From JBEKDJ01 sp050014415 (GTDB lineage Bacteria > Desulfobacterota > BSN033 > UBA1163), in assembly GCA_050014415.1 (NCBI GenBank), contig JBEKDJ010000114.1:1-13557 (forward strand): a DNA stretch of 13,557 nucleotides. Reading direction: 5' to 3'. Of the stretch, positions 1 through 6,938 are shown one piece after another. The position numbers and the translations under genes were made by a program. The notes beneath the pieces are model-generated. The model was not told the origin of the DNA. It searched no databases and was given only the letters and a program-made list of their open reading frames with translations. Each line of letters begins with the position of its first letter. The first letter of the stretch is position 1.

Positions 1-117
1 GCTTATACTGGGACAGATGTTAGCATAACGATACCCCTTCAATACGGCATGCGGGACAAATTTACAGTTTGAACATCTGGCACATCGAATCATATACTCC
101 CGATAATCTTCTAACAT
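1..117 (-). CDS. Fe-S binding protein, N-terminal 39 residues (runs off the window)
   Basis: Seen: an ATG at 117, preceded by an AAGGAG ribosome-binding site 9 bases upstream, opens a frame that stays open to the window edge. The 39 visible residues contain C12-x2-C15-x2-C18 and a later Cys35-Pro, the layout of a [4Fe-4S] cluster site. Family knowledge: this short N-terminal cluster is typical of (Fe-S)-binding or heterodisulfide-reductase-like proteins of anaerobes, which pass electrons between flavin enzymes and the quinone or thiol pool. Inference: it could serve as an electron-transfer partner for the downstream acyl-CoA dehydrogenases, but those are separated from it by gene relics, so a link is unproven. 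The specific family cannot be decided from 39 residues. Confidence 0.65.
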   Translation of the reverse strand, partial: MLEDYREYMIRCARCSNCKFVPHAVLKGYRYANICPSIS

Positions 118-210
118 TTTATGGTCTCCTTATGATTTTTATCCTAAAAATACTCTACGCACAACCTCAGAGATTAAGCCGCCATTATGTTCTACCAGAA
201 GCATAGTAAT

Positions 211-481
211 CTATCTCCCTATCATCAGGCCAGGAAGCCAGAGACTGATCTGGGGAAAGGCTATTATTATAACCAGAAAGATCAGCAGGATAACAAAGAA
301 GGGAAACACGCCGCGCAGCAGATCGCCGGTCGGCGATTTTAAGAACATTCGTCACGGCAAATAAATCAATTCCCAGCGGCGGCGTAATGAGTCCCAGTTG
401 CGTCTTTACTGTGAACACTATCCCAAACCAGACAGGGTCAAACCCAAGGCTTACAATTAAAGGAAAGAAGATGAGTACTGG
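211..481 (-). pseudogene. TRAP transporter large permease (DctM) C-terminal relic, frameshifted
   Basis: Seen: reading minus from about 481, the frame gives a membrane segment (PVLIFFPLIVSLGFDP) followed by WFGIVF and the strongly family-specific QLGLITPPLGIDLFAV. At the A4 run near 337-341 the frame slips. The remaining C-terminus (GDLLRGVFPFFVILL, then a Phe/Ile-rich helix and SLWLP) continues in another frame to TAG at 211-213. Family knowledge: DctM is the 12-TM permease of tripartite ATP-independent periplasmic transporters, which import organic acids, and it ends with exactly these helices. Only the last ~90 of ~430 residues remain; the 5' side is cut where the TnpA relic begins. It cannot make a functional transporter. 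It may once have imported the substrate of the adjacent CoA cluster (inference). Confidence 0.8.
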
Positions 482-486
482 CCCCG

Positions 487-585
487 TTAGTATTTTTTTT
501 TGCGATACTTAGGTATCTTAGGTATCCATACCAAGTGAACCTTAAGATCGTGTTTCGTGTGCGCGCCTATTTGGTACCGTTTCAC
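487..585 (-). pseudogene. IS200/IS605-family TnpA N-terminal relic
   Basis: Seen: from a GTG at 585 the frame reads VKRYQIGAHTKHDLKVHLVW, then IPK-IPK-YRKK, and hits TAA at 487-489. The opening YQ.GAHT...KVHLVW.PKYRKK is the hallmark N-terminus of IS200-type Y1 (HUH) transposases. The doubled IPK comes from a tandem 9-bp duplication at 508-525 (CTTAGGTAT twice on the plus strand). A run of nine A (minus strand; T at 493-501) then puts the gene out of frame; in the shifted frame it would read ILTGP, as expected for TnpA. No catalytic HUH motif or Tyr follows, because the sequence passes into dctM. This is a dead fragment of about 33 of ~140 residues. Confidence 0.75.
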
Positions 586-600
586 ACGACCATATTACAC

Positions 601-633
601 GAAATTCTCCTTCACCTCAAGGCGAGGGGTTTC
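601..633. repeat. Imperfect hairpin upstream of the tnpA relic, candidate IS200-type left end
   Basis: Plus-strand bases 601-633 begin GAAA and end TTTC, with inner complementary blocks CCT/AGG and ACCT/AGGC around a short loop. Subterminal imperfect hairpins directly upstream of tnpA are the recognition sites of IS200/IS605 elements, and this one lies 16 bases upstream of the GTG at 585. The exact element boundary and target site are not identifiable. Confidence 0.4.
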
Positions 634-697
634 AACCATCTCCGAAGGGGACACTAAACGGTATTCATCTTTATGACCTATGATATTTCAAACCTCG

Positions 698-1000
698 TTA
701 AATTGTCAAATAATGGTTAGCTTTAAAAGCTCTACCTCGCTCCAACCAGACACCCTCAGGGATTTGTCTTAGCCTGGATTTCAAGGAGAAATTGGTGTGG
801 TTTATAATTTGTCCCAGGACATTAACAAAGGTGTCCCTCCTGTATTCTTTGATGATATCATTGATGCGGCGCCGGGTCATCATCTGGGAACTTATTCGGG
901 CCTTCATATTTAAATAATTCTTATCCGGTATCCGGCAGTTGCGCCTAATCGGAAGGTAAGGTGGGGTTCTCAAAAACATTCTTGCACTTTGACAACCCAA
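698..1000 (-). pseudogene. Hydantoinase B/acetone carboxylase alpha-type (HyuB) internal fragment
   Basis: Seen: a 100-codon stretch without a proper start (it opens with TTG inside a longer open frame) and with a stop at 698. Residues ~18-86 (about 743-949) follow the hydantoinase B pattern: a NCRIPD block corresponding to the family's N(V/S)RxP(D/E), a spaced RISSQMMTRRRIND (family RAQIAAxxxGxRRL), then an IIKEYRRDTF helix and RLRQIPEGVW (family RaAlxxLPdGxY). Family knowledge: HyuB-type subunits act with HyuA-type ATPase subunits in 5-oxoprolinase, N-methylhydantoinase and ketone carboxylases, and are usually 500-700 residues. Only a ~70-residue core piece is left; no HyuA is present and neighbouring frames are broken. 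Some family-conserved Gly/Asp positions are altered, consistent with decay. Confidence 0.55.
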
Positions 1001-1030
1001 TTCTCGGCCACGGGCCCTCCAACATCCATT

Positions 1031-1633
1031 TCATGCATCACGATAGCCATCCAGCAAACGATTTGCCCTTAAAATGCCGAAATTGAGGATTTTAACCATT
1101 TGATTCGCTACGTTTTCCTCATTAAGAGATTTTCCGCTTTTATACCATCTGTAAAACCAATTGATTATTCCAAAAATAGTGAAATTCAGGACAGTTAAGT
1201 TGACATCTTGAAGGACTCTCGATGCATTCAATTGTTGGAGTTGCCTCATGTACAGGTCATAGATTTCCCTTTGCATCCTGATACACTGGTTCTTATGTTG
1301 CCCGTGCAGTTGATAACTGTCTGCTGTAATCAATTTCGTTACCTTCCAAGACTCTCGGGAAAAAACAACATGTCGGATGATCATTTTTCTTAAACCTTCA
1401 AGAGGATCGTGCTCCTTTGATTGGATTTCTCCAAGAACAGCGATGAGATCTCTTGTACTTCGTTCAATAATACTATAGAGTATCTCTTCTTTATCCTTAA
1501 AATATTAATAGACAAGGGAGGTGTTGACTCCTGCTGCTTTTCCGATGTCCCGAACAGAAGTCCCTGTGAATCCCTTTTGGGCAAAGAGGTCGATGGCAGC
1601 CTGAATGAAAAGTCCCTTTTTGTCAATGTCCAT
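1031..1633 (-). pseudogene. TetR-family transcriptional regulator with in-frame stop at codon 43
   Basis: Seen: from ATG at 1633 (GAGG about 12 bases upstream) the frame reads a textbook TetR DNA-binding domain: IQAAIDLFAQKGFTGTSVRD, then IGKAAGVNTSLVY, then TAA (1505-1507), then YFKDKEEILYSIIE. It continues unbroken through a ligand-binding domain to TGA at 1031-1033, 201 codons in all, normal for the family. The TAA stands where relatives have Tyr (LVYYYF), so one base change (TAT or TAC to TAA) accounts for the lesion; no frameshift is present. The stop ends helix-turn-helix synthesis at residue 42. A downstream ATG (KMIIRH) could at most yield a domain without DNA binding. It lies 57 bases behind the second acyl-CoA dehydrogenase on the same strand, so it was probably the cluster's own ligand-responsive repressor. 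Confidence 0.85.
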
Positions 1634-1690
1634 CAATATGACTTTCCTCTTTACATTTGTTTTTAATGGCCTGAGGCGGCAAATAAATTA

Positions 1691-2824
1691 TTAAATCTTT
1701 CCCAGCATCTCTTTTGCAAGAGCTATTTTCTCCCTTTCCCTTGAAACTCCAAACAACTCTAGGGATTGGACATCTCTGTAAAAACGTTCGATATCCAGAT
1801 CCTTCATATATCCATACCCTCCGTGAATTTGAAGAGCCTCTGAAGTTACGCTTACTGCCACTTCCCTTGAAAACCAGCTCGCCATAGCATGAATTCTTTT
1901 ATCTTTGCCTCCATGATCAAGATCCCAAGCCGACTTGTAACAAAGATTTCGGGCTGCTTCAATCCTGGTGGCCATCTCTGCTATTTTGAATTGAATCATT
2001 TGAAACCAGCCTATCGGGTGTCCAAACTGGACTCTCTCTCTTGAATATTTTATCGCTCTCTCCAAGCAACCTTGAGAGGCACCTATTGCTTGAGCACTAT
2101 TATAAATACGGAGTCTGTCTAAAAAGGTATTGAATTGCTCCAATCCTTCCCCTTCTATTCCAACGAGTTCTCTTGATGAGATCCTAACATCCTCTAAGAT
2201 CACCTCAGAGATGTCAGATGCTCGTATCCCAAGTTTATTGGAGAGTTTAACGGTTTTAACTCCTTTTTTACTTTTTTCAATGATAAAAGTACTAAATCCT
2301 CCGACGCCTGAAGAGTTCTTGGGGTTTCTCCGTCCAACAATGACTAAATAATTTGCATTTGTCCCATTGAAAATGAATTTATTTGAACCATTTATTAAGT
2401 ATTCATTTTCGTTGCTATTTCGCACATAGTGAAAATCATTATTTATATAATCCTCACTAACAATAGTACCTATGATTGCTTTTCCTTTTGTCAAAGGACG
2501 AAGATATTCTTTCTTTTGTTCTTCGTTTCCGTATTGCTGAATCAATTCGGACCCAAGGGTTGAGAACAGAACGTTTCCACAGCCAGGGTCAACTCTCCAG
2601 AATTCCTCCAAAATGAGGACATATTCTAATAGGCCAAGGCCTGCCCCTTCGTATTTTTCCTCTATGGAAACTCCAATTAATCCTAATTCACAAGCTTTTT
2701 TCCAGAGGTCAATAGGAAAGGTTTCGTTTATGTCACATTCCGAGGCAATACCCGGAAACTCCCCTTCTGCAAATTCCCTTGCCGCTTTTTTTATGTCTCT
2801 CTGTTCGTCAGTCAGTTCGAACAT
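1691..2824 (-). CDS. Acyl-CoA dehydrogenase paralog, predicted partner (beta) subunit lacking the catalytic Glu
   Basis: Start: ATG at 2824 (a TTG one codon earlier is less likely), 11 bases after the MmgE/PrpD stop. 377 residues, full length for the family: N-terminal helical domain (1-115), middle beta domain (118-215), C-terminal helical domain (225-377). Seen: the flavin-contacting motif normally (T/S)EPxAGSD is SEDYINND (123-130), and the position of the catalytic Glu (family YEGTSEIQ) is Gly359 in LFGVSRERE. The alternative Glu of isovaleryl/long-chain enzymes is also absent (LDRLRIY, 235-241). By contrast R264-V-Q-F267-G, F274-Q and Q332-I-H-G-G336-Y-G-Y, which reach into the neighbouring subunit's FAD in the family, are intact. 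Inference: not an active homotetramer but the cofactor-bracing subunit of a heteromer with the 4291-5448 product. E. coli CaiA is another family member with a non-Glu residue at this site. Confidence 0.88.
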   Translation of the reverse strand: MFELTDEQRDIKKAAREFAEGEFPGIASECDINETFPIDLWKKACELGLIGVSIEEKYEGAGLGLLEYVLILEEFWRVDPGCGNVLFSTLGSELIQQYGNEEQKKEYLRPLTKGKAIIGTIVSEDYINNDFHYVRNSNENEYLINGSNKFIFNGTNANYLVIVGRRNPKNSSGVGGFSTFIIEKSKKGVKTVKLSNKLGIRASDISEVILEDVRISSRELVGIEGEGLEQFNTFLDRLRIYNSAQAIGASQGCLERAIKYSRERVQFGHPIGWFQMIQFKIAEMATRIEAARNLCYKSAWDLDHGGKDKRIHAMASWFSREVAVSVTSEALQIHGGYGYMKDLDIERFYRDVQSLELFGVSREREKIALAKEMLGKI

Positions 2825-2835
2825 CAATGTCTCTT

Positions 2836-4227
2836 TTAAACAACCAGTAGCTCGACGATTCTATCAACCTGATCAAGCTCTTCTAAATTTCCCAATAACG
2901 TTAATAACCTGTCTGCATTCTTTCGCGTGACTGTTTGAGAAAATTCAACATTGGTCCAGAATTTAGCTATGATTTCGTCCTTTGACATTGGGTTCTTGGT
3001 AGAATGGCCTTTCGGTGTATCAGTGAATTCGGAAAACTCTTTTCCATCTTTCATGATGATCTTAAGCCCAGCACTCTGGAAGCTTGCCCCCGACAGTTCC
3101 TCTAATGTCATCTTTCCAATAAGTGCTTTGATTTGAGGATCAGCTATAGACTCATCAGAAAAGTGTTCGGGCTTCACACTCTTCCTCAGCAAGGCATTTG
3201 CCACCGTATAATAATAGCTAAAGTTAGCATTACCATGAGAGAATCTTCCGATTTTAAAAGGCTGTCCACAAAAACTGTCCAAAGCTCCTCGAGGCGCGCG
3301 GAGGATTACTTCTTTGATATTCTGAGGGTCAACTGGATTTTTGTGAATAAGTGCAAGGGCGCAGTTAATCGCAGGATGGGTAGTACGGCAGCAAGGATAG
3401 GGTTTAAAAGTAACATCACTATAATATTTCTTCCCCAAATCTTTGGTCAAAATTTCAAGATTGCGGCAGCCCTCAGTATAGAGGTGATAATAGCTAAATT
3501 TGGCAAGCAAGGCGTCCTGCGGGCCTGTCCAACCTGATTTTGCCAACTGCGCTGAAAAAATACCGTTTCTGGCAGATATACCCTGCTGCAATTTAAAGGC
3601 AGTTGTCCCGTCCCAGATGTTTTGGAAACTACCAGCCAGCTGATTGAGAACAATACCAAAGGCATCTCTCATATGAAGCCTGTTTAAGCCCATTAATCGT
3701 CCAGCAATAGCCGCGGCTCCAAAGGCGTTTACCGTACCGGTGTTATCCCAACCCAATCCAAAGCCAAACCCGGAGGCAGCTAACACTCGTGCCGCCACAT
3801 CATCGCCCACCAATAGGGCGGTAATTAACTCTTTGCCATTGATGCCCTTCAGCTCTCCCATGGCGATCGCCGTCATTACGGTTGTCCCGCTGATATGAGC
3901 CGGGATAATGGTATTGTCAACCAAGACATCCACAGGCTCAAAATCGTAAGAGCGGGCCATAATACTATTCACCATAGCGACATTACAAGCGGGTGCTTTT
4001 CCTCCATGAATGAGGATGGTGGCTTCTTCCTTGCCACCCCAATCTTTGATTAGCTTTATCAGTGGTAAATTCCCATGTCCATTAGCACCACCGATCAAAC
4101 ATCCGATAACATCTACGATTCGATTCTTGGCATGCGCCAGGGTTGCCGGGTCAATGTTCTCGAAGCGAGTCTCCAAGGCGTTCGCTATTAGCTCATCAAT
4201 AGGTGATTTTTTATTAAGGGCATTCAT
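2836..4227 (-). CDS. MmgE/PrpD family protein
   Basis: Start: ATG at 4227, with AAGGGG nine bases upstream; the frame also opens at a TTG (4245) with nothing to support it. 463 residues, normal length. Family: 2-methylcitrate dehydratase, cis-aconitate decarboxylase, iminodisuccinate epimerase and relatives, cytosolic enzymes acting on small di- and tricarboxylates. Seen: N-terminal helical domain with KNRIVDVIGC (35-43); active-site candidates Asp95 (YDFEP), His111 (IIPAHISG), Lys212 (TTAFKLQQG) and the signature KPYPCCRTTHPAI (275-287, His284). Odd: the His of the family's G(F/W)HxTG motif is Asp161 (GWDNTG), and the usual DFDDTH stretch reads DFEPVD. These changes suggest a reaction or substrate different from methylcitrate dehydration. 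It sits between two acyl-CoA dehydrogenase genes (63-base and 11-base gaps), so it should act on an acid or CoA ester of the same pathway. Exact reaction unknown. Confidence 0.9.
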   Translation of the reverse strand: MNALNKKSPIDELIANALETRFENIDPATLAHAKNRIVDVIGCLIGGANGHGNLPLIKLIKDWGGKEEATILIHGGKAPACNVAMVNSIMARSYDFEPVDVLVDNTIIPAHISGTTVMTAIAMGELKGINGKELITALLVGDDVAARVLAASGFGFGLGWDNTGTVNAFGAAAIAGRLMGLNRLHMRDAFGIVLNQLAGSFQNIWDGTTAFKLQQGISARNGIFSAQLAKSGWTGPQDALLAKFSYYHLYTEGCRNLEILTKDLGKKYYSDVTFKPYPCCRTTHPAINCALALIHKNPVDPQNIKEVILRAPRGALDSFCGQPFKIGRFSHGNANFSYYYTVANALLRKSVKPEHFSDESIADPQIKALIGKMTLEELSGASFQSAGLKIIMKDGKEFSEFTDTPKGHSTKNPMSKDEIIAKFWTNVEFSQTVTRKNADRLLTLLGNLEELDQVDRIVELLVV

Positions 4228-4290
4228 AGGGAACAACCCCTTCAATTCTATTCATGGATTTACTGATCTTCAAAGAAACTCAAAGGGCTG

Positions 4291-5448
4291 TTAAGATCCC
4301 ATCTCCCCAGATTGCAATAGTCCTAATTCCCTTGCGATGTTCTCCAATTGGATCTCCGAAGTGCCATCGGCAATCGTAAAAACAGGAGTATCCGAGAAGA
4401 AGATGGCAGCTTGATGTTTTTTTGTAAATCCGTCTAATCCATGCAACCGGAGCACTTCCTTTGTGATTCGTTTCGCCATTTCCGTTGCATAATACTTTGC
4501 CATCGCTGTCTCTTTTCGATTACGTAAGCCTCTGTCGTACATCCAGGCCGCTCGATAAATCAAAAAACGTGCTGCTTCAACTTCAACAGCCATCTTAGAT
4601 AATTCTGATCTAATCCCTTGCTGTTTGGCCAGAGGTTTACCCATTTGTTCTTTGTCTCTTGCATACTTCAAGGCATGATCTAATGCCGATTCCGCAACCC
4701 CAAGCGCCGTAGAAGACAACAGGATCCTTGTGAAGTTGATCGTGCTTAAGGCACGAAATAGCCCGCCTCCCTCTGGTCCCACAAGATTCTCTTTGGCGAC
4801 GATCACATCATCCAACGATATTTCAGTCGTGTCCTGACTCGCCCACCCTAATTTATCGAATTTTTTACTTACAGAAAAACCCGGGGCTCCTCTCTCAATC
4901 AAGAACACACTAAATCTTTTTTCTTCATCACCGGTCCTTGCAACGACCAAGAAGATATTGGCGACGCTGCCGTTCGTTATAAATGTTTTTGTCCCATTAA
5001 TCCTATAAGAATTCCCTTCCATAACCGCTTGGGTTGACAATTTTGTGACATCAGAGCCGGCATCGGGCTCTGTGATGGCAAATGCCGCTATCGTCTCTCC
5101 CGTAGCAACTCCGGGAAGGTATTTCTCTTTTTGTTCATTCGTCCCTGCCAACAGAATGAGAAACGGTGAGGTCATACCTGCTGTGGTCACACATCCGGCA
5201 ACTCCGGAGGAATATTTTGAGATCTCCTCAATGAGGAGGGCGCAAGTCATGCAATCCGCTTCCTGCCCACCATATTCTGTAGGAAAGTTTATACCTAAGA
5301 GTTTGTTCGCTGCCAAATGTTTATAAAAACTGATTGGGAATTGATTGGCGCTCTCTATTTCCTCCACCAAAGGGGCCAACTCCTCTTGTAAGAAACGATG
5401 AATTCTCTGCTGAAAATTTTCCTGCTCTTGGGTGAGTGAAAAATCCAT
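4291..5448 (-). CDS. Acyl-CoA dehydrogenase, predicted catalytic (alpha) subunit with Asp in place of Glu
   Basis: Start: ATG at 5448 with GAGGGA six bases upstream; the in-frame TTG at 5460 overlaps that ribosome site and is rejected. 385 residues. Reaction of the family: FAD-dependent alpha,beta-dehydrogenation of acyl-CoA, electrons leaving through electron-transfer flavoprotein. Seen: intact ITEPDAGSD (125-133), FITNGS (156-161) and a C-terminal TIADGTSEIQ (358-367) with Asp361 where most relatives have the catalytic Glu. Missing: the elements that normally hold the neighbour's FAD. Arg of RxQFG is Lys266 with Met269 for Phe (DKEQMG), and QxxGGxGY is RLHGLDGF (334-341; Arg334, Leu338). 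These are exactly the elements kept in the 1691-2824 product. Inference: the two form an alpha2beta2 enzyme with one composite FAD site per heterodimer. Asp as base also occurs in some family branches, so activity is plausible. Confidence 0.9.
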   Translation of the reverse strand: MDFSLTQEQENFQQRIHRFLQEELAPLVEEIESANQFPISFYKHLAANKLLGINFPTEYGGQEADCMTCALLIEEISKYSSGVAGCVTTAGMTSPFLILLAGTNEQKEKYLPGVATGETIAAFAITEPDAGSDVTKLSTQAVMEGNSYRINGTKTFITNGSVANIFLVVARTGDEEKRFSVFLIERGAPGFSVSKKFDKLGWASQDTTEISLDDVIVAKENLVGPEGGGLFRALSTINFTRILLSSTALGVAESALDHALKYARDKEQMGKPLAKQQGIRSELSKMAVEVEAARFLIYRAAWMYDRGLRNRKETAMAKYYATEMAKRITKEVLRLHGLDGFTKKHQAAIFFSDTPVFTIADGTSEIQLENIARELGLLQSGEMGS

Positions 5449-5590
5449 TTTTTCCCTCAATGCCGAGAAACGGTCAACCTGATGCCTGCCTGCTCTTCAT
5501 TAGACTGATATTCTGTCATTGTGGACGGAGAAGTATGTCGTCACAGTTCTTGGCACGACAAATGGCTCTTAAAAAACTTATCGCGTATTA

Positions 5591-5606
5591 TTGGGCATAT
5601 GGCCAA
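5591..5606. promoter_or_regulatory. 16-bp near-palindrome upstream of the dehydrogenase genes, candidate operator
   Basis: TTGGGCATATGGCCAA matches its own reverse complement except for one base pair (seven of eight pairs). It sits in the 243-base gap between the CoA-transferase and dehydrogenase gene blocks, about 140 bases upstream of the ATG at 5448. Size and symmetry suit a TetR-type dimer site. No convincing -35/-10 pair was found beside it, so the role is a guess. Confidence 0.25.
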
Positions 5607-5647
5607 TTCTAAATGAATGAGTCGAAACTAAGTTCATTTGGAAGTAA

Positions 5648-5682
5648 ACCCCGTTAGAAAGTCTTCAACTTTCTAACGGGGT
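5648..5682 (-). terminator. Perfect 15-bp hairpin after the CoA-transferase pair
   Basis: ACCCCGTTAGAAAGT (5648-5662), a five-base loop and its exact reverse complement (5668-5682). It begins 9 bases downstream of the stop of the 5692-6909 gene. The tail on the minus strand (TTTACTT) is a poor U-tract, so it may be a leaky terminator or a 3'-end mRNA stabiliser that sets different expression of the transferases and the dehydrogenase genes. The pairing itself is certain; the role is inferred. Confidence 0.6.
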
Positions 5683-5691
5683 AAATAGGCA

Positions 5692-6909
5692 TTAATCGAA
5701 TACTCCATCTTGTATCCACTTGACGAAATCGTTGTCCGAAATGCCAAGAATCTTGGTGTAAACATACTCATTATCTTCCCCGAGCAAGGGCGGACGTGCC
5801 ACCTCATAGTCTGCCTCAGATAAGCGAAAGCCAGGGCCTTGGTAAAAGGCGCACTTCCCCATGGCGGGATGGTCCAGTTCGTGGAAATGGTGATAATGTT
5901 TCAGCTGAGGATCCTCAAACAGGTCTTGAGCGTTTGACACCACCCCGGCAGGCACGCCAGCCGCCTGCATCATCGCCATTACTTCCTTCGCTTCGAAGTT
6001 GATCGTCCACTCTTCAACTAAAGTATCGAGCTCATGATGGTTTTTGAGTCTGCTGAGGAGGGTAGAGAACTTTTGATCTTTCGTCCAAGCTGGGTTTCCG
6101 ATAACGTTGCAAAATATACCCCACTCCTCATCAGTCGATACTGCAATGGCACACCATCGATCATCGCCTTTGCAGCGATAGGGTCCATACGGTGCGGCAT
6201 AGACACATTGGTTGCCGGTAGGAGCCAATTCCCGTTGATTTACATCATAGTCAAGCATGAGCGGCGTGATAAAATTGATGACGGCTTCGTGCTGTGAGAG
6301 ATCAATACACTGTCCTTTTCCCGTCCTGCGCCGATAGTCGAGAGCGGCAATCAGTGCCAGACCCCCAAACAATGGCGCGATAAAATCCGTGTAAGGCCCG
6401 CTTAAGGGTGAGGATGGCCTATCAGGCCAGCTACACATGTTATTGAACCCAGAAAGAGTGGTCAAAGAAAAACCTGTGCTGGGTTGGCCACTCAAAGGTC
6501 CTGTGTTCCCATAGCCACACGTGCGGAACATGATAATGTCTTGCCTTATTTTCTTAAGGTCTTCGTATCCTAAGCCAAACTTTTCCATTTTTCCTGAGGT
6601 AAAGCTTTCCCCAACAATATCGGCCCGGGCAACCAGTCTCTTAGCAATCTCTATCCCCGTAGGGTGATTCAGGTTCAGGGTGATGTCGTATTTCTTAACA
6701 GGATGGGTCCATGCAAAATAGGCGCTACGTTCAAGCCCAGGTACATTATCTTTGTAGGGAGGGCCGGTTCGGGTGATGTCCGGTCTTAAGGTCGTCTCCA
6801 CCTTTATGATTTCTGCCCCATAGTAGGCAAGGTAATTAAGTGAGAAAGGACCTACTCCTGCCCAGCAGAATTCTAGAACTTTAATCTCTTCAAAGGGGTC
6901 TCTTTGCAT
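5692..6909 (-). CDS. Class III (CaiB/BaiF) CoA-transferase, catalytic subunit
   Basis: 405 residues, standard length. The family moves CoA between carboxylic acids through an aspartyl-CoA thioester (formyl-CoA, carnitine, benzylsuccinate and phthalate CoA-transferases). Seen: N-terminal VLEFCWAGVGPF and GAEIIKVET (first half of the Rossmann-like fold, 11-40), ADIVGESF (96-103), GYGNTGP (132-138), the catalytic Asp175 in GPYTDF, 25 residues before Gln200 of GKGQ as in the family, then IDLSQHEA (202-209) and the C-terminal PPLLGEDN (373-380). The start ATG at 6909 follows GAGGCG. It is 29 bases behind the 6939-8177 gene, so the two are co-transcribed. Inference: with that paralog it forms a heteromeric transferase like the BbsEF (benzylsuccinate) or two-gene phthalate enzymes, activating an acid at the expense of another CoA ester. 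The donor and acceptor are unknown. Confidence 0.9.
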   Translation of the reverse strand: MQRDPFEEIKVLEFCWAGVGPFSLNYLAYYGAEIIKVETTLRPDITRTGPPYKDNVPGLERSAYFAWTHPVKKYDITLNLNHPTGIEIAKRLVARADIVGESFTSGKMEKFGLGYEDLKKIRQDIIMFRTCGYGNTGPLSGQPSTGFSLTTLSGFNNMCSWPDRPSSPLSGPYTDFIAPLFGGLALIAALDYRRRTGKGQCIDLSQHEAVINFITPLMLDYDVNQRELAPTGNQCVYAAPYGPYRCKGDDRWCAIAVSTDEEWGIFCNVIGNPAWTKDQKFSTLLSRLKNHHELDTLVEEWTINFEAKEVMAMMQAAGVPAGVVSNAQDLFEDPQLKHYHHFHELDHPAMGKCAFYQGPGFRLSEADYEVARPPLLGEDNEYVYTKILGISDNDFVKWIQDGVFD

Positions 6910-6938
6910 ACGACGCCTCTCTATTGATGTTATGGTTA

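Noticed and set aside
1390..1626. 78-codon minus-strand frame and an 81-codon plus-strand frame at 1421-1666
   Set aside because: Both cover the TetR DNA-binding region in wrong frames; they are long only because the true frame is interrupted by TAA at 1505-1507.
3133..3537. 134-codon plus-strand open frame
   Set aside because: Antisense shadow of the MmgE/PrpD gene; no family features.
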